This document shows, piece after piece, positions 52,947 to 60,076 of a stretch of DNA of 64,000 bases. How positions within the stretch are numbered: position 1 is the stretch's first letter; each line of letters opens with the position of its first letter. Below the pieces are notes generated by a model that worked only from the letters and a program-made list of their open reading frames with translations, was not told where the DNA came from and made no database searches. The stretch is from an uncultured Bdellovibrionales bacterium. GTDB lineage: Bacteria > Bdellovibrionota > FAC87 > UBA2466. The stretch spans positions 12,869 through 76,868 of the forward strand of contig CALCZU010000030.1 in the NCBI GenBank assembly GCA_937903155.1. The letters run 5' to 3'. The translations under genes and the position numbers were made by a program.

Positions 52947-53993
52947 ATGCCTCAATCAAAAAGACATTTTTTATGGGCGCTTGTGGTGCTCACCTTAACC
53001 TTTCATCCACAGTCGTCCTACGCAAACGAATGCTGGGACCGGCTTGTTGCATTCTCGGGAAAAGCGACTTTTGTTACAGTTAGGACGGTGGTCAAAGGGT
53101 CGTCGTATCCCCTTAGCATACCGATAGAGCTTTTTGTCAGGAATCTCGCGTCGCGAGATCAATTTGCAAAACAAAACCTCAAGAAAGCCATTTTTGATTT
53201 ACCGTCCCTCATTGTCTGGGGAATCTCGGTCGGTGGCGTTTATTATTTTGACCCACAATTTACTCCAGAAGAATTTTACGAGAAGACTCGTTCGTTTGAT
53301 GAGAAAAGCGATGTTGATTGTCTAGATGTTTACGTCAATGGGTTTGACCGACGGCAAGACCCTAGTTTCTACGCCGCCGCAAAAGCAGTGTTCGATGAGA
53401 AGTTACGGGATCAATTTGTCTACCTCGAGTCCCCCAACGCGGAAATCATGATCGAACAACTCGCAGACTTGGTGAAATCCCGCAGTAAAAAGATTTGTCG
53501 TTTGGAAGTGAATTCTCATGGAAGCTCCGGAGTTGTCGGCATTGGAGGGGATATCCCTCCGTTCGACAAGGCTGCAATCGATCGCATCGAACGAGACGAT
53601 AGGATATTCAGTTACGACTTCGAATCTAAAAGGGGCCACTTTATCCCGATTCCCGACTTGTTCGAAGCGAGAGCAAAGATTCGGTTCAATGCTTGTTCAG
53701 TCGCGCGCGGTGACGACGGAAAAGCTTTCATGAGTGCATTTGGAAACGTCTTTATGCCTCGCGGTGGCGAGATATATGCTGCTAACATTAATATCAGCGG
53801 CCATTTGTTCAATAAGCATGGCGATAAAGTCATTGACCATCTGACAAATTTTGCTATTCCCGGAGGCGTTGCTTACCTTCAATTCAGGAAATATGAGAGA
53901 AGTTATCCGGCGGATTGGGAAGAGAAAATTCGCCTCCGGAAGAATCCGGTTGTCGTGTTTGAAGTAAACCCTCGCGCCGAAAAAAAGAAATAA
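52947..53993 (+). CDS. Secreted caspase/DUF4347-like protein
   Basis: A 348-residue protein with a signal peptide (FLWALVVLTLTFHPQSSYA). The second half shows RLEVNSHGSSGVVGIGGD with His191-Gly and KIRFNACSVARGDDGKAFMS with Cys250, spaced and flanked as in the His-Cys dyad of clan CD proteases and DUF4347 domains (a strand ending in His-Gly, a later strand ending in Asn-x-Cys-x-x-Ala-x-Gly). The tail VVFEVNPRAEKKK is basic. If active, it would be a secreted cysteine protease. No maturation gene is nearby. The start lacks a clear ribosome site. Convergent with ung. Confidence 0.55.
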   Translation: MPQSKRHFLWALVVLTLTFHPQSSYANECWDRLVAFSGKATFVTVRTVVKGSSYPLSIPIELFVRNLASRDQFAKQNLKKAIFDLPSLIVWGISVGGVYYFDPQFTPEEFYEKTRSFDEKSDVDCLDVYVNGFDRRQDPSFYAAAKAVFDEKLRDQFVYLESPNAEIMIEQLADLVKSRSKKICRLEVNSHGSSGVVGIGGDIPPFDKAAIDRIERDDRIFSYDFESKRGHFIPIPDLFEARAKIRFNACSVARGDDGKAFMSAFGNVFMPRGGEIYAANINISGHLFNKHGDKVIDHLTNFAIPGGVAYLQFRKYERSYPADWEEKIRLRKNPVVVFEVNPRAEKKK

Positions 53994-54009
53994 AAGTTTA
54001 CGGGGTAAT

Positions 54010-54723
54010 TTACTTAGTCACTTCCCAATCGATAGGTTTTTGCCCAAGTTTTTTGAGGAGTGCGTTTGCTTTGGAAAAGGGTCGCGATCCAAAAAAGCCG
54101 TTATGTGCAGAGAGCGGCGAGGGATGCGCCGACTCAATGATGTGATGCTGAGGATTCGTGATCAGCGCCTTTTTCTTTCGCGCGGGAGCTCCCCAAAGAA
54201 TAAAGACAATTGGATTTTTTCGATCATTCAAAAGACTGATAATGCGATCGGTAAAATTCTCCCAACCTTTTTCCCGGTGAGAAAATGCCTGAGATTCGCG
54301 CACGGTTAAAACGGTATTCAAAAGCAAAACCCCTTGTTCGACCCATGACGTCAGTTCAGAATCTTCTCGATTCACTTTTTTACTTAAATCCGCTTCGATC
54401 TCTTTAAAAATGTTCACCAGACTCGGTGGTTTCTTTTTCAGCGAATTGGGAACTGCAAAACTCAAACCGACGGCTTGACCGAGACCATGGTAAGGATCTT
54501 GTCCTAAGATCACGACTTTCACATTTTCTAAATCTAACGATTGTAGCGCTCGCAAAACATTTTCTTTCGAAGGAAAAATCGTCTGACGAGTTTGATATTC
54601 GGATTTTAAAAACGCAGTCAGCTTTTTGAAGTATTCTTTGTCTTTTTCGTCTGAAAGATGCGCCCGCCATTGAGAGGGCAAGTTGTCAGGAAATCGCGAT
54701 TGTGAACTCTGCATCATGCTCAC
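54010..54723 (-). CDS. ung: Uracil-DNA glycosylase, family 1
   Basis: Removes uracil from DNA. A 237-residue protein with the water-activating loop VVILGQDPYHGLGQAVGLSF, then PPSLVNIFKEIEADL, LLNTVLTVRESQAFSH, FILWGAPARKKKALI and the DNA-intercalation loop ESAHPSPLSAHNGFFGSRPF. All catalytic parts (Asp in GQDPYH, His in HPSPLS) are present. It lies alone between two secreted-protein genes. Confidence 0.95.
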   Translation of the reverse strand: MSMMQSSQSRFPDNLPSQWRAHLSDEKDKEYFKKLTAFLKSEYQTRQTIFPSKENVLRALQSLDLENVKVVILGQDPYHGLGQAVGLSFAVPNSLKKKPPSLVNIFKEIEADLSKKVNREDSELTSWVEQGVLLLNTVLTVRESQAFSHREKGWENFTDRIISLLNDRKNPIVFILWGAPARKKKALITNPQHHIIESAHPSPLSAHNGFFGSRPFSKANALLKKLGQKPIDWEVTK

Positions 54724-54832
54724 GACGATAGCGAAAAAATTAAAGTTGTCAAAATCAGGTGTTCACAAAAAAATTTAAAAAGATTGGACTTTGCTCGGCG
54801 TCGGAGATATTCCCGGGCAATGGGGGTTTTTA

Positions 54833-55888
54833 ATGTTTAGATCATTGACGTCTTTTCTTTCTTTTTTTCTGATTCTTTCGCTTTTCTCAGTTCACTCGCA
54901 AGCTGCGAGTAAAACTGCCACGATTTATAAAGCGTATGCCGCAACGTTTACCTTTCCTGACGAGGGTGAAGCCGACCCTATGATAAAAACAGATTTTCTA
55001 GTGGAGTATGAAGCAAATGTTTGCGGCAAACTCCAAGGGACGGATTTCGATTTAAGTCACGTCATTCTCGGCGACACGAAAGACGTCGATGTTTGGGTCA
55101 CTGTTTATTACACCCCTGCGAGTGGTGCTTGTACGCTGCAGTCTTTTACAAAAGACATGCACATTAAAGCCAATATCAAATTACAAGAAGGCATCAAAAA
55201 ATATGTGATGAACGTCGCTCTTGCGCAAGGACGCATCCGTTGGGAATTTACAAAAGACGACCAAGGAAAGTGGTCTTATACTTCGAGCGGGCCGGGAACC
55301 ACACCGCCTCCGGTGACGCCTCCGCCCTTAAATGAGAAAGAGAAGTTGAAGAAAGAGATTGAGGACAAACGTGTTCGTTTCTATCAAGAGTCCAAATCAT
55401 TCGCCATCTGTGTTTTTGGAATGACAGACGAAGACTGTCTCATCGGAACGGATAAAATGCTGTCACTCAGTAAGAGCTCCCTTTTTCCGACCGACAAGTT
55501 TACGGCGATTACGATCGAAAAAAGCTTCAAGGATTTAGCTCCGAGCGGCTTTGTGCAAATCGATTACTCTGCAGATGTCGACACCATTAAAAAACACCTC
55601 GAAAAACAGCCCGATGCAATGGGACCGATTCGTGCCAAAACGAAATTGGCGACAGACGGTTTCCAAAAAGACGTCAGCTGTGGCGATTTGGATTTTGCTC
55701 AATGTGAGAAGGGTTTGGACACGATGATCGAAATTAGCAAGGGAGCGCCTTTTAAGATGCGACCTCTTTCGAAGATCGTGATTGGCAAGAAGTTCGAGGT
55801 CTATTCGATTCAATCCGATTGGATTTTCGTGGATTACTCAGCAAATGCCGAAACGATTAAGGCTTATCTCTCTGAGACGAGTGATTAA
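54833..55888 (+). CDS. Secreted protein with a duplicated C-terminal module
   Basis: About 351 residues from the ATG at 54833, preceded by a GGGGG run; the upstream TTG frame is not needed. Signal peptide (FLSFFLILSLFSVHSQAAS), then a beta-rich domain (YKAYAATFTFPDEGEADP, VDVWVTVYYTPASGACTLQ), a Pro/Thr linker (TTPPPVTPPPL), then two similar modules of about 85 residues: one with FAICVFGMTDEDCLIGTDKM and FVQIDYSADVDTIKKHLEK, the other with VSCGDLDFAQCEKGLDTM and WIFVDYSANAETIKAYLSE. Both have a Cys-x6-Cys-like pair. No family recognised. Convergent with the XRE gene, three bases apart. Confidence 0.65.
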   Translation: MFRSLTSFLSFFLILSLFSVHSQAASKTATIYKAYAATFTFPDEGEADPMIKTDFLVEYEANVCGKLQGTDFDLSHVILGDTKDVDVWVTVYYTPASGACTLQSFTKDMHIKANIKLQEGIKKYVMNVALAQGRIRWEFTKDDQGKWSYTSSGPGTTPPPVTPPPLNEKEKLKKEIEDKRVRFYQESKSFAICVFGMTDEDCLIGTDKMLSLSKSSLFPTDKFTAITIEKSFKDLAPSGFVQIDYSADVDTIKKHLEKQPDAMGPIRAKTKLATDGFQKDVSCGDLDFAQCEKGLDTMIEISKGAPFKMRPLSKIVIGKKFEVYSIQSDWIFVDYSANAETIKAYLSETSD

Positions 55889-55890
55889 CT

Positions 55891-56187
55891 TCAGGTTAGA
55901 GTTTTTTTAAGGCTCTGAAGGAGCAAGATAGATTTGTCGATGATTCGCAAAGACTGTTTGGTCGCGGTGCCTGAACCCTCGGGACAAAGGATTGCTTGTG
56001 GGGGGGCATCTAGAGCTTCTGCGATTTTTTCGACCGTTCCCAAAGTCGTATTAGGAGCCGCATTCTCGATCTGTGAAACATATCGGGAAGAAATATTGGC
56101 TTTCTTCGCCAAGTCGGCCTGAGAAATACCGTTTTGCTTTCTAAGTGACCTAATTTTTTTTGAGACGAGCTCAGCAATTTTTCCCAT
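55891..56187 (-). CDS. XRE-family DNA-binding regulator
   Basis: A 98-residue protein with a Cro/CI-type helix-turn-helix (about 10-65): KKIRSLRKQNGISQADLAKK, then SSRYVSQIENAAPNTTLGTV, KIAEALDAPPQAIL. A short extra C-terminal helix (IIDKSILLLQSLKKT) may dimerise. It lies 36 bases downstream of a receiver-domain gene on the same strand, so they may be one unit. Targets unknown. Confidence 0.85.
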   Translation of the reverse strand: MGKIAELVSKKIRSLRKQNGISQADLAKKANISSRYVSQIENAAPNTTLGTVEKIAEALDAPPQAILCPEGSGTATKQSLRIIDKSILLLQSLKKTLT

Positions 56188-56223
56188 AGGCGCCCTTATA
56201 TCTCATTTCGTTGATGAGCTCCA

Positions 56224-56643
56224 TCAGGATCGTCGGGTTTTCAATGAGATTCCACACTTATCGGTATATTGTTTCATCAACGCCATCAAAACTGAGAGAT
56301 CATTGGGTTTTTGAGCATAAGCATGAATCCAATTCTTAAACGAATCCAGCAATTGAGAACTGGCATTGCTGCCGGAAAACCCTAAGATAAAAGTTTTTTC
56401 GAAAATATCAGCACGCAGGGTTTTTAGCTCCTCCAGGAAATCCTGTCCCGACATTTCTGTCAGCAAGTGATCTACGATTAATAAGGTCGGGGTAGGCCCG
56501 GTTGAAAGCTCTTTCAAAGCGGCACTCGCAGAAAGAAAAAGACTTAAAGAACAGTCGTATTTTTCTAGAACAGACTCATAAACAGGAAAAAAAGACGTAT
56601 CGTCGTCTACAACGACAATGGAGTGACCGGCCAAATTGTGCAT
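56224..56643 (-). CDS. Receiver-domain-only response regulator
   Basis: A 139-residue CheY-like protein with no output domain. IVVVDDDTSFFPVYESVLEK holds the acidic metal pocket, LLIVDHLLTEMSGQDFLEEL the phospho-acceptor Asp, GFSGSNAS the switch Ser/Thr region and AYAQKPNDLSVLMALM the conserved Lys. It may signal to the XRE regulator downstream or to a motor or other partner. A second receiver is at the window end. No kinase gene is nearby. Confidence 0.88.
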   Translation of the reverse strand: MHNLAGHSIVVVDDDTSFFPVYESVLEKYDCSLSLFLSASAALKELSTGPTPTLLIVDHLLTEMSGQDFLEELKTLRADIFEKTFILGFSGSNASSQLLDSFKNWIHAYAQKPNDLSVLMALMKQYTDKCGISLKTRRS

Positions 56644-56796
56644 TAGGATATTAAATCACAAGACTTTTTACCAGACTATCCAGCAACTTAGTGCGAGTTT
56701 GTGAGGGAAATCAGGAAGTAAAATTCTAGATTTAAGAAATCCACAAAAACGTTGGCCGTACTTTCAGCTCTCATCGGGAGAACGGGAGCGTAAGCT

Positions 56797-56877
56797 CGAG
56801 AATAAGAATGAGCATAAGACGGCAATTTTCGCCCTAGTGCTTCAATCTTGCTTCTCTCATGCTCATGCTTATTCTCG
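56797..56877. repeat. Inverted repeat beside tRNA-Pro (19-base arms)
   Basis: Arms at 56797-56815 and 56859-56877 (core gaataagaatgagcat) are reverse complements at 18 of 19 positions. A smaller hairpin (attttcgcc/ggcgaaaat, 56888-56909) lies between this and the tRNA and could help end the tRNA transcript. The roughly 520-base gap 56644-57164 otherwise holds the tRNA, this repeat and the 27-base direct repeat at 57052. Confidence 0.65.
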
Positions 56878-56910
56878 ATCTCATTCTATTTTCGCCAGGA
56901 GGCGAAAATT

Positions 56911-56984
56911 TCGGGGTGGCGAGACTCGAACTCACGACCCTCTGCTCCCAAAGCAGATGCGCTAGCCAACTGCGCTACACCCCG
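56911..56984 (-). tRNA. tRNA-Pro (anticodon TGG)
   Basis: On the minus strand the acceptor arms CGGGGTG and CACCCCG pair perfectly, the D arm has gcgcagttggctagcgc, the anticodon stem tctgc/gcaga encloses TTTGGGA (anticodon TGG), and the T loop is gttcgagtc. The discriminator is A; the 3' CCA is not encoded. 74 bases. Confidence 0.95.
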
Positions 56985-57051
56985 GTAGGCAAATTTTGTA
57001 GCATTCTTAACGACTTATGGCACGGACTATTTTACAGTTCCGAATGCCCGC

Positions 57052-57078
57052 CGATCTGACTGAAAATATTAGAGATAA
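57052..57078 (+). repeat. 27-base direct repeat, copy 1 (upstream of metallopeptidase-like gene)
   Basis: Identical to 58434-58460 over 27 bases (contains gaaaatattagagataa). It lies 86 bases before the ATG at 57165. Each copy precedes a secreted-protein gene, so a shared promoter or operator is likely; a duplication relic is the alternative. Confidence 0.8.
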
Positions 57079-57164
57079 GTCTTGGCCGCGTCTGCCGGAG
57101 CGTCTCATTGAGTTTTGCACTTAGTCTTGATAAAGACTTCGCTTCCCAAAAAGGTCTTGATTGA

Positions 57165-58217
57165 ATGTTTCGATTCCCCCTCATTTTGCTTCTCTTACTT
57201 GCGACCTCGATCGCAAATGCCAAATACGGGCCTTCCTGTCGTGCGCTCTTAAACAAAGCTGCAAAGACATTGAACGCGGAAAGAATTCAGGGTGCGAAGG
57301 AACTTTTTAAATCTAAGGGCGTTAAAGTTTTGATGAAGGAAAACCGGAAATTGGGAAAACATTTCCTCATCGTTCCGGAGATGGCCTCAGAGCTAAATGA
57401 GTATGCTTTAGACTTGAAAGAAAAATATGGCGTCTTGGCGGTAGTCTATGCGCCTGGTCTTTTTGATGAATACACAGGGGCACTTTACGACCCAGATTTG
57501 CGTACCGTGTTTATTTCTGACCTCGAGGTTATAGAAGGTCGCCCGACCCCCCTTGCGATTCACGAAAAAGGCCATGCGATTCTGGATTTTTTGAGTCTCA
57601 CTGGCAAAGACTGTTTTTATTTTGCTCAACTATCCGCCAAAAACGGGAAAAAATTTAGGAACAGTACTTACGCGGATGGTTTTCCTTTCGAAGAGTTTTA
57701 CACTTACTCTCTCCAAATGAGTCGAGATTTTGAATATTCTGATCATTCCTCGAGGATTTGGGGAAATATAAACATTGTTATGGATTTGGTTGAAGATGCT
57801 CTGATTGAAGTTCGAGAAGCAAAGAAGAATTTCGAAACGACATCCGAGATCGAGAATCTCGGGCGATGGTCTAAATCTAAATTCAGACAGTCGATGGTCG
57901 ACCGTATTTTCTTAGAGTTAGTCCCCAACGGCAACAGTTTGACCTTTGATTTATATTATCCCGAAGTCCGGAACTCTCGATGGTTCTCAAATTTTGCTGC
58001 GAAATTCCATCCGCACCGTGGGAGTCGATCGCCTAAAGTGAATTCTCTGGTTTTGGATCTGCTCAACGACAAACTGAAAAACCTAGTGAAGTTTAAAGCT
58101 CATTTTCTAGCGATTAAAGAATTGTTTATTGAGGGAACCTATAAAGACTCTCCTCGTTTGCTTAAACAAGCGGTTGCTGATTTGAACACCTTCGCCGAAT
58201 CCCTTCTGCCCGAATGA
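57165..58217 (+). CDS. Secreted HExxH metallopeptidase-like protein
   Basis: A 350-residue protein with a signal peptide (FPLILLLLLATSIANA). Residues 133-137 are HEKGH in PLAIHEKGHAILDFL, a zinc-binding HExxH motif; FEEFYTYSLQ at about 175-184 supplies a Glu that could be the third ligand, as in gluzincins. The flanking YDPDLRTVFISDL strand fits the fold edge. The C-terminal third is helical and basic. It would act in the periplasm or outside the cell. A distant AAGG precedes the ATG. Shares a 27-base upstream element with the next gene. No exact family recognised; activity is inferred. Confidence 0.6.
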   Translation: MFRFPLILLLLLATSIANAKYGPSCRALLNKAAKTLNAERIQGAKELFKSKGVKVLMKENRKLGKHFLIVPEMASELNEYALDLKEKYGVLAVVYAPGLFDEYTGALYDPDLRTVFISDLEVIEGRPTPLAIHEKGHAILDFLSLTGKDCFYFAQLSAKNGKKFRNSTYADGFPFEEFYTYSLQMSRDFEYSDHSSRIWGNINIVMDLVEDALIEVREAKKNFETTSEIENLGRWSKSKFRQSMVDRIFLELVPNGNSLTFDLYYPEVRNSRWFSNFAAKFHPHRGSRSPKVNSLVLDLLNDKLKNLVKFKAHFLAIKELFIEGTYKDSPRLLKQAVADLNTFAESLLPE

Positions 58218-58333
58218 ACAATACAAAAGTTAAGAACAGAAAAGCTTGTTTCCCCAAGTGAAGTGACAGTCGCTTCAAGATCTCCTAATTCATTCAATAA
58301 AGAGAAAGCTTTTCTTGGTTCACTTGCTAGGAG

Positions 58334-58414
58334 ACAAAAGGTACTTACTTCCCGGGGAAACCATACGCGTCAAAATAACGCATGTGGTTTCCAGGGGAAG
58401 TAAGTACCTTTTGT
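58334..58414. repeat. Inverted repeat with 36-base arms
   Basis: Arms 58334-58369 and 58379-58414 share acaaaaggtacttacttccc and an imperfect inner part around a 9-base loop. It would fold to a very long hairpin. It sits in the roughly 340-base gap between the metallopeptidase-like and kinase-like genes; the 27-base direct repeat follows it. No second copy is seen here. Confidence 0.75.
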
Positions 58415-58433
58415 TCTAGTTCTGAAAGCATGG

Positions 58434-58460
58434 CGATCTGACTGAAAATATTAGAGATAA
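58434..58460 (+). repeat. 27-base direct repeat, copy 2 (upstream of kinase-like gene)
   Basis: Identical to 57052-57078. It ends 99 bases before the TTG start of the kinase-like gene at 58560, a spacing similar to copy 1. Confidence 0.8.
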
Positions 58461-58559
58461 ACTTACCTTGCATGTGCAAGGTGAACTGCACGATTTGGTA
58501 GTGGATAATTTTCCGGCCGTGAAGTAAATAGACCGCTAATTTTGTAGACGAGATTTACT

Positions 58560-59279
58560 TTGATTCGCAGAACTTCGATCGCTTTGCTCCTTATTTTTGC
58601 CTTTTTCCATACAGAGAGGGCATCTGCATTTTGGTATCCGTTTAAGTCCCGCTTCGCTCCATCTACGCCCTGTACGGGGGTCTTATCCCGCATCGGAAAA
58701 TGGCGTTTTATCCGCCCTTACAGAATCAATAACTTGAGATTAAGAAACGTCCATTCCATCGCTGCGAGCACCGATAGCGTTGGAATCTACCAAGGCGTGT
58801 ATCGCAACACCCCTGTTGTGGTGAAACGGATTAGAACCCAAGGCAGTGGCGACGAAGCCCAAAGTGAACGACTTGAAGATTTTCAACGAGAAGTTTCTTT
58901 AGCGAAATTTTTCAGTGACCTTGGAAGAGGTCCAAAATTTCTTGGAATTACAGAGATTAGGAACAAAGATTTTGGGATCGTTTTTGAGAAAGTGCCTGAC
59001 TCCTGGTTTGTAGGACTGCCAAACGAACCCGGTAATGGCGTCGCTATGGCAAGGCTTTATGCTGAGGCATCCATCCGTAAACTTTGGGTAAAAGAAATTC
59101 AAGAAATCGGCGAACTCTTAGACGCGAATTATCTTTATACCCCTAACCCGCAATTTTTATTGACCCCTCAAGGGCAAGTGTATCTTATCGACTTTGGGAA
59201 TTACCGGCGAAACATTTTCGATTCTCTGCCGAAATCCGTACAACCCCATATCGACGAAATCATCGCTCAATTTCGTTGA
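58560..59279 (+). CDS. Secreted protein-kinase-like protein (possibly pseudokinase)
   Basis: A 239-residue protein read from a TTG; no nearby ATG keeps the signal peptide (IALLLIFAFFHTERASAF). A kinase-like fold is suggested by VGIYQGVYRNTPVVVKR (strand pair with the ATP-site Lys, about 89), a Glu in LEDFQREVSLAKFF, DFGIVFEKVPDSW as hinge, and GQVYLIDFGNYRRN with the metal-binding Asp-Phe-Gly (211-213). The catalytic-loop His-Arg-Asp is poor (LLDANYLYTPNPQFLL), so it may be inactive or atypical. A secreted kinase fold in bacteria is unusual and suggests a role outside the cytosol. Shares its upstream element with the 57165 gene. Confidence 0.6.
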   Translation: MIRRTSIALLLIFAFFHTERASAFWYPFKSRFAPSTPCTGVLSRIGKWRFIRPYRINNLRLRNVHSIAASTDSVGIYQGVYRNTPVVVKRIRTQGSGDEAQSERLEDFQREVSLAKFFSDLGRGPKFLGITEIRNKDFGIVFEKVPDSWFVGLPNEPGNGVAMARLYAEASIRKLWVKEIQEIGELLDANYLYTPNPQFLLTPQGQVYLIDFGNYRRNIFDSLPKSVQPHIDEIIAQFR

Positions 59280-59326
59280 GACGTTCTCAATTTCTCCGTT
59301 TTTCTGACGCTCGCCAACGTAAGAAC

Positions 59327-59863
59327 TTACTTTTTAATTCGCGCGATGAAAACTTCGGTGTTTCTTGTAAGACTTCTCAGTTTTGCTAACGCTTCGGTAT
59401 CAGCGCCTTCAGGCAAGCGAGCGCTAAAATCTTCGAGCGCGGATTGCAGTATCCAGAGACTCACTATCATTTGCTCGGAATGAGGGACTTGAAAACTGGC
59501 CATGTATCTCGCTTTTGCATTGATGCTTAATTTCTTTCTTAAATTCTGATTTTCAGGAGTGTCGTGGATTGCTTTTGTGACATCATTGTAACTCGTGCCG
59601 AGGTTACGAACCGCTGATTGAAACTCTTCTACTTTCCTAGGCTTTTCTGGAAGCCTGTGAAGTTTTTGAGCGAGCGCTTTAATCTTATCCTGTACCTCGC
59701 GGGATTGCTTAGAGAGATCCGTCTCTTTGAATTCGACTGTCAGTTTTAACTGTAAAAAGTGTTCCGCAGTTTCTGAAATCGTTTTCTTCGCGGGCTCATC
59801 GCTCATGACGAGAGAGGCGAAACTCAAGACTAAAAAACAAAGTGCAATTTTAAATTTAGGCAT
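59327..59863 (-). CDS. Secreted helical hypothetical protein
   Basis: About 178 residues from the ATG at 59863, which opens a signal peptide (FKIALCFLVLSFASLVMS). The longer frame to 60013 runs through a repeat element and has a low-complexity lead, so it is not the start. The mature part is highly helical and charged (SREVQDKIKALAQKLHRLPE, NLRKKLSINAKARYM). No family recognised. Convergent with the kinase-like gene at 58560. Confidence 0.55.
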   Translation of the reverse strand: MPKFKIALCFLVLSFASLVMSDEPAKKTISETAEHFLQLKLTVEFKETDLSKQSREVQDKIKALAQKLHRLPEKPRKVEEFQSAVRNLGTSYNDVTKAIHDTPENQNLRKKLSINAKARYMASFQVPHSEQMIVSLWILQSALEDFSARLPEGADTEALAKLRSLTRNTEVFIARIKK

Positions 59864-59937
59864 GCGGGAGTAAGTATCACAGACGAAACTCTCATTACTA
59901 GCTACAAAAATTGTCACTTCGGGACCGCATAGAAATT

Positions 59938-60005
59938 GTAAAAAGGTGGGGGGTACGGCCGAAAAGGTAGGCCGTACCGTTTGCGTTGGCCGTACCGTTT
60001 GCGTT
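59938..60005. repeat. GTAC-palindrome element, copy 1, with an 18-base tandem duplication
   Basis: The 45 bases 59938-59982 match 61873-61917 at 42 positions. Inside is a 9-base-pair palindrome (ggtacggcc with ggccgtacc). In this copy ggccgtaccgtttgcgtt is present twice in a row (59970-59987 and 59988-60005). It lies between two divergent secreted-protein genes. Confidence 0.8.
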
Positions 60006-60076
60006 TCTTCCAAAAGGCTTAGAAATAGGGTAGAAACGGGTTACTTCACTGCCGAAACAAAGGATTAGTAATAGAA

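Noticed and set aside
59864..60013. N-terminal extension of the gene at 59327-59863
   Set aside because: It is translated from the GTAC repeat element (duplicated QTVRPT), not a natural protein start.
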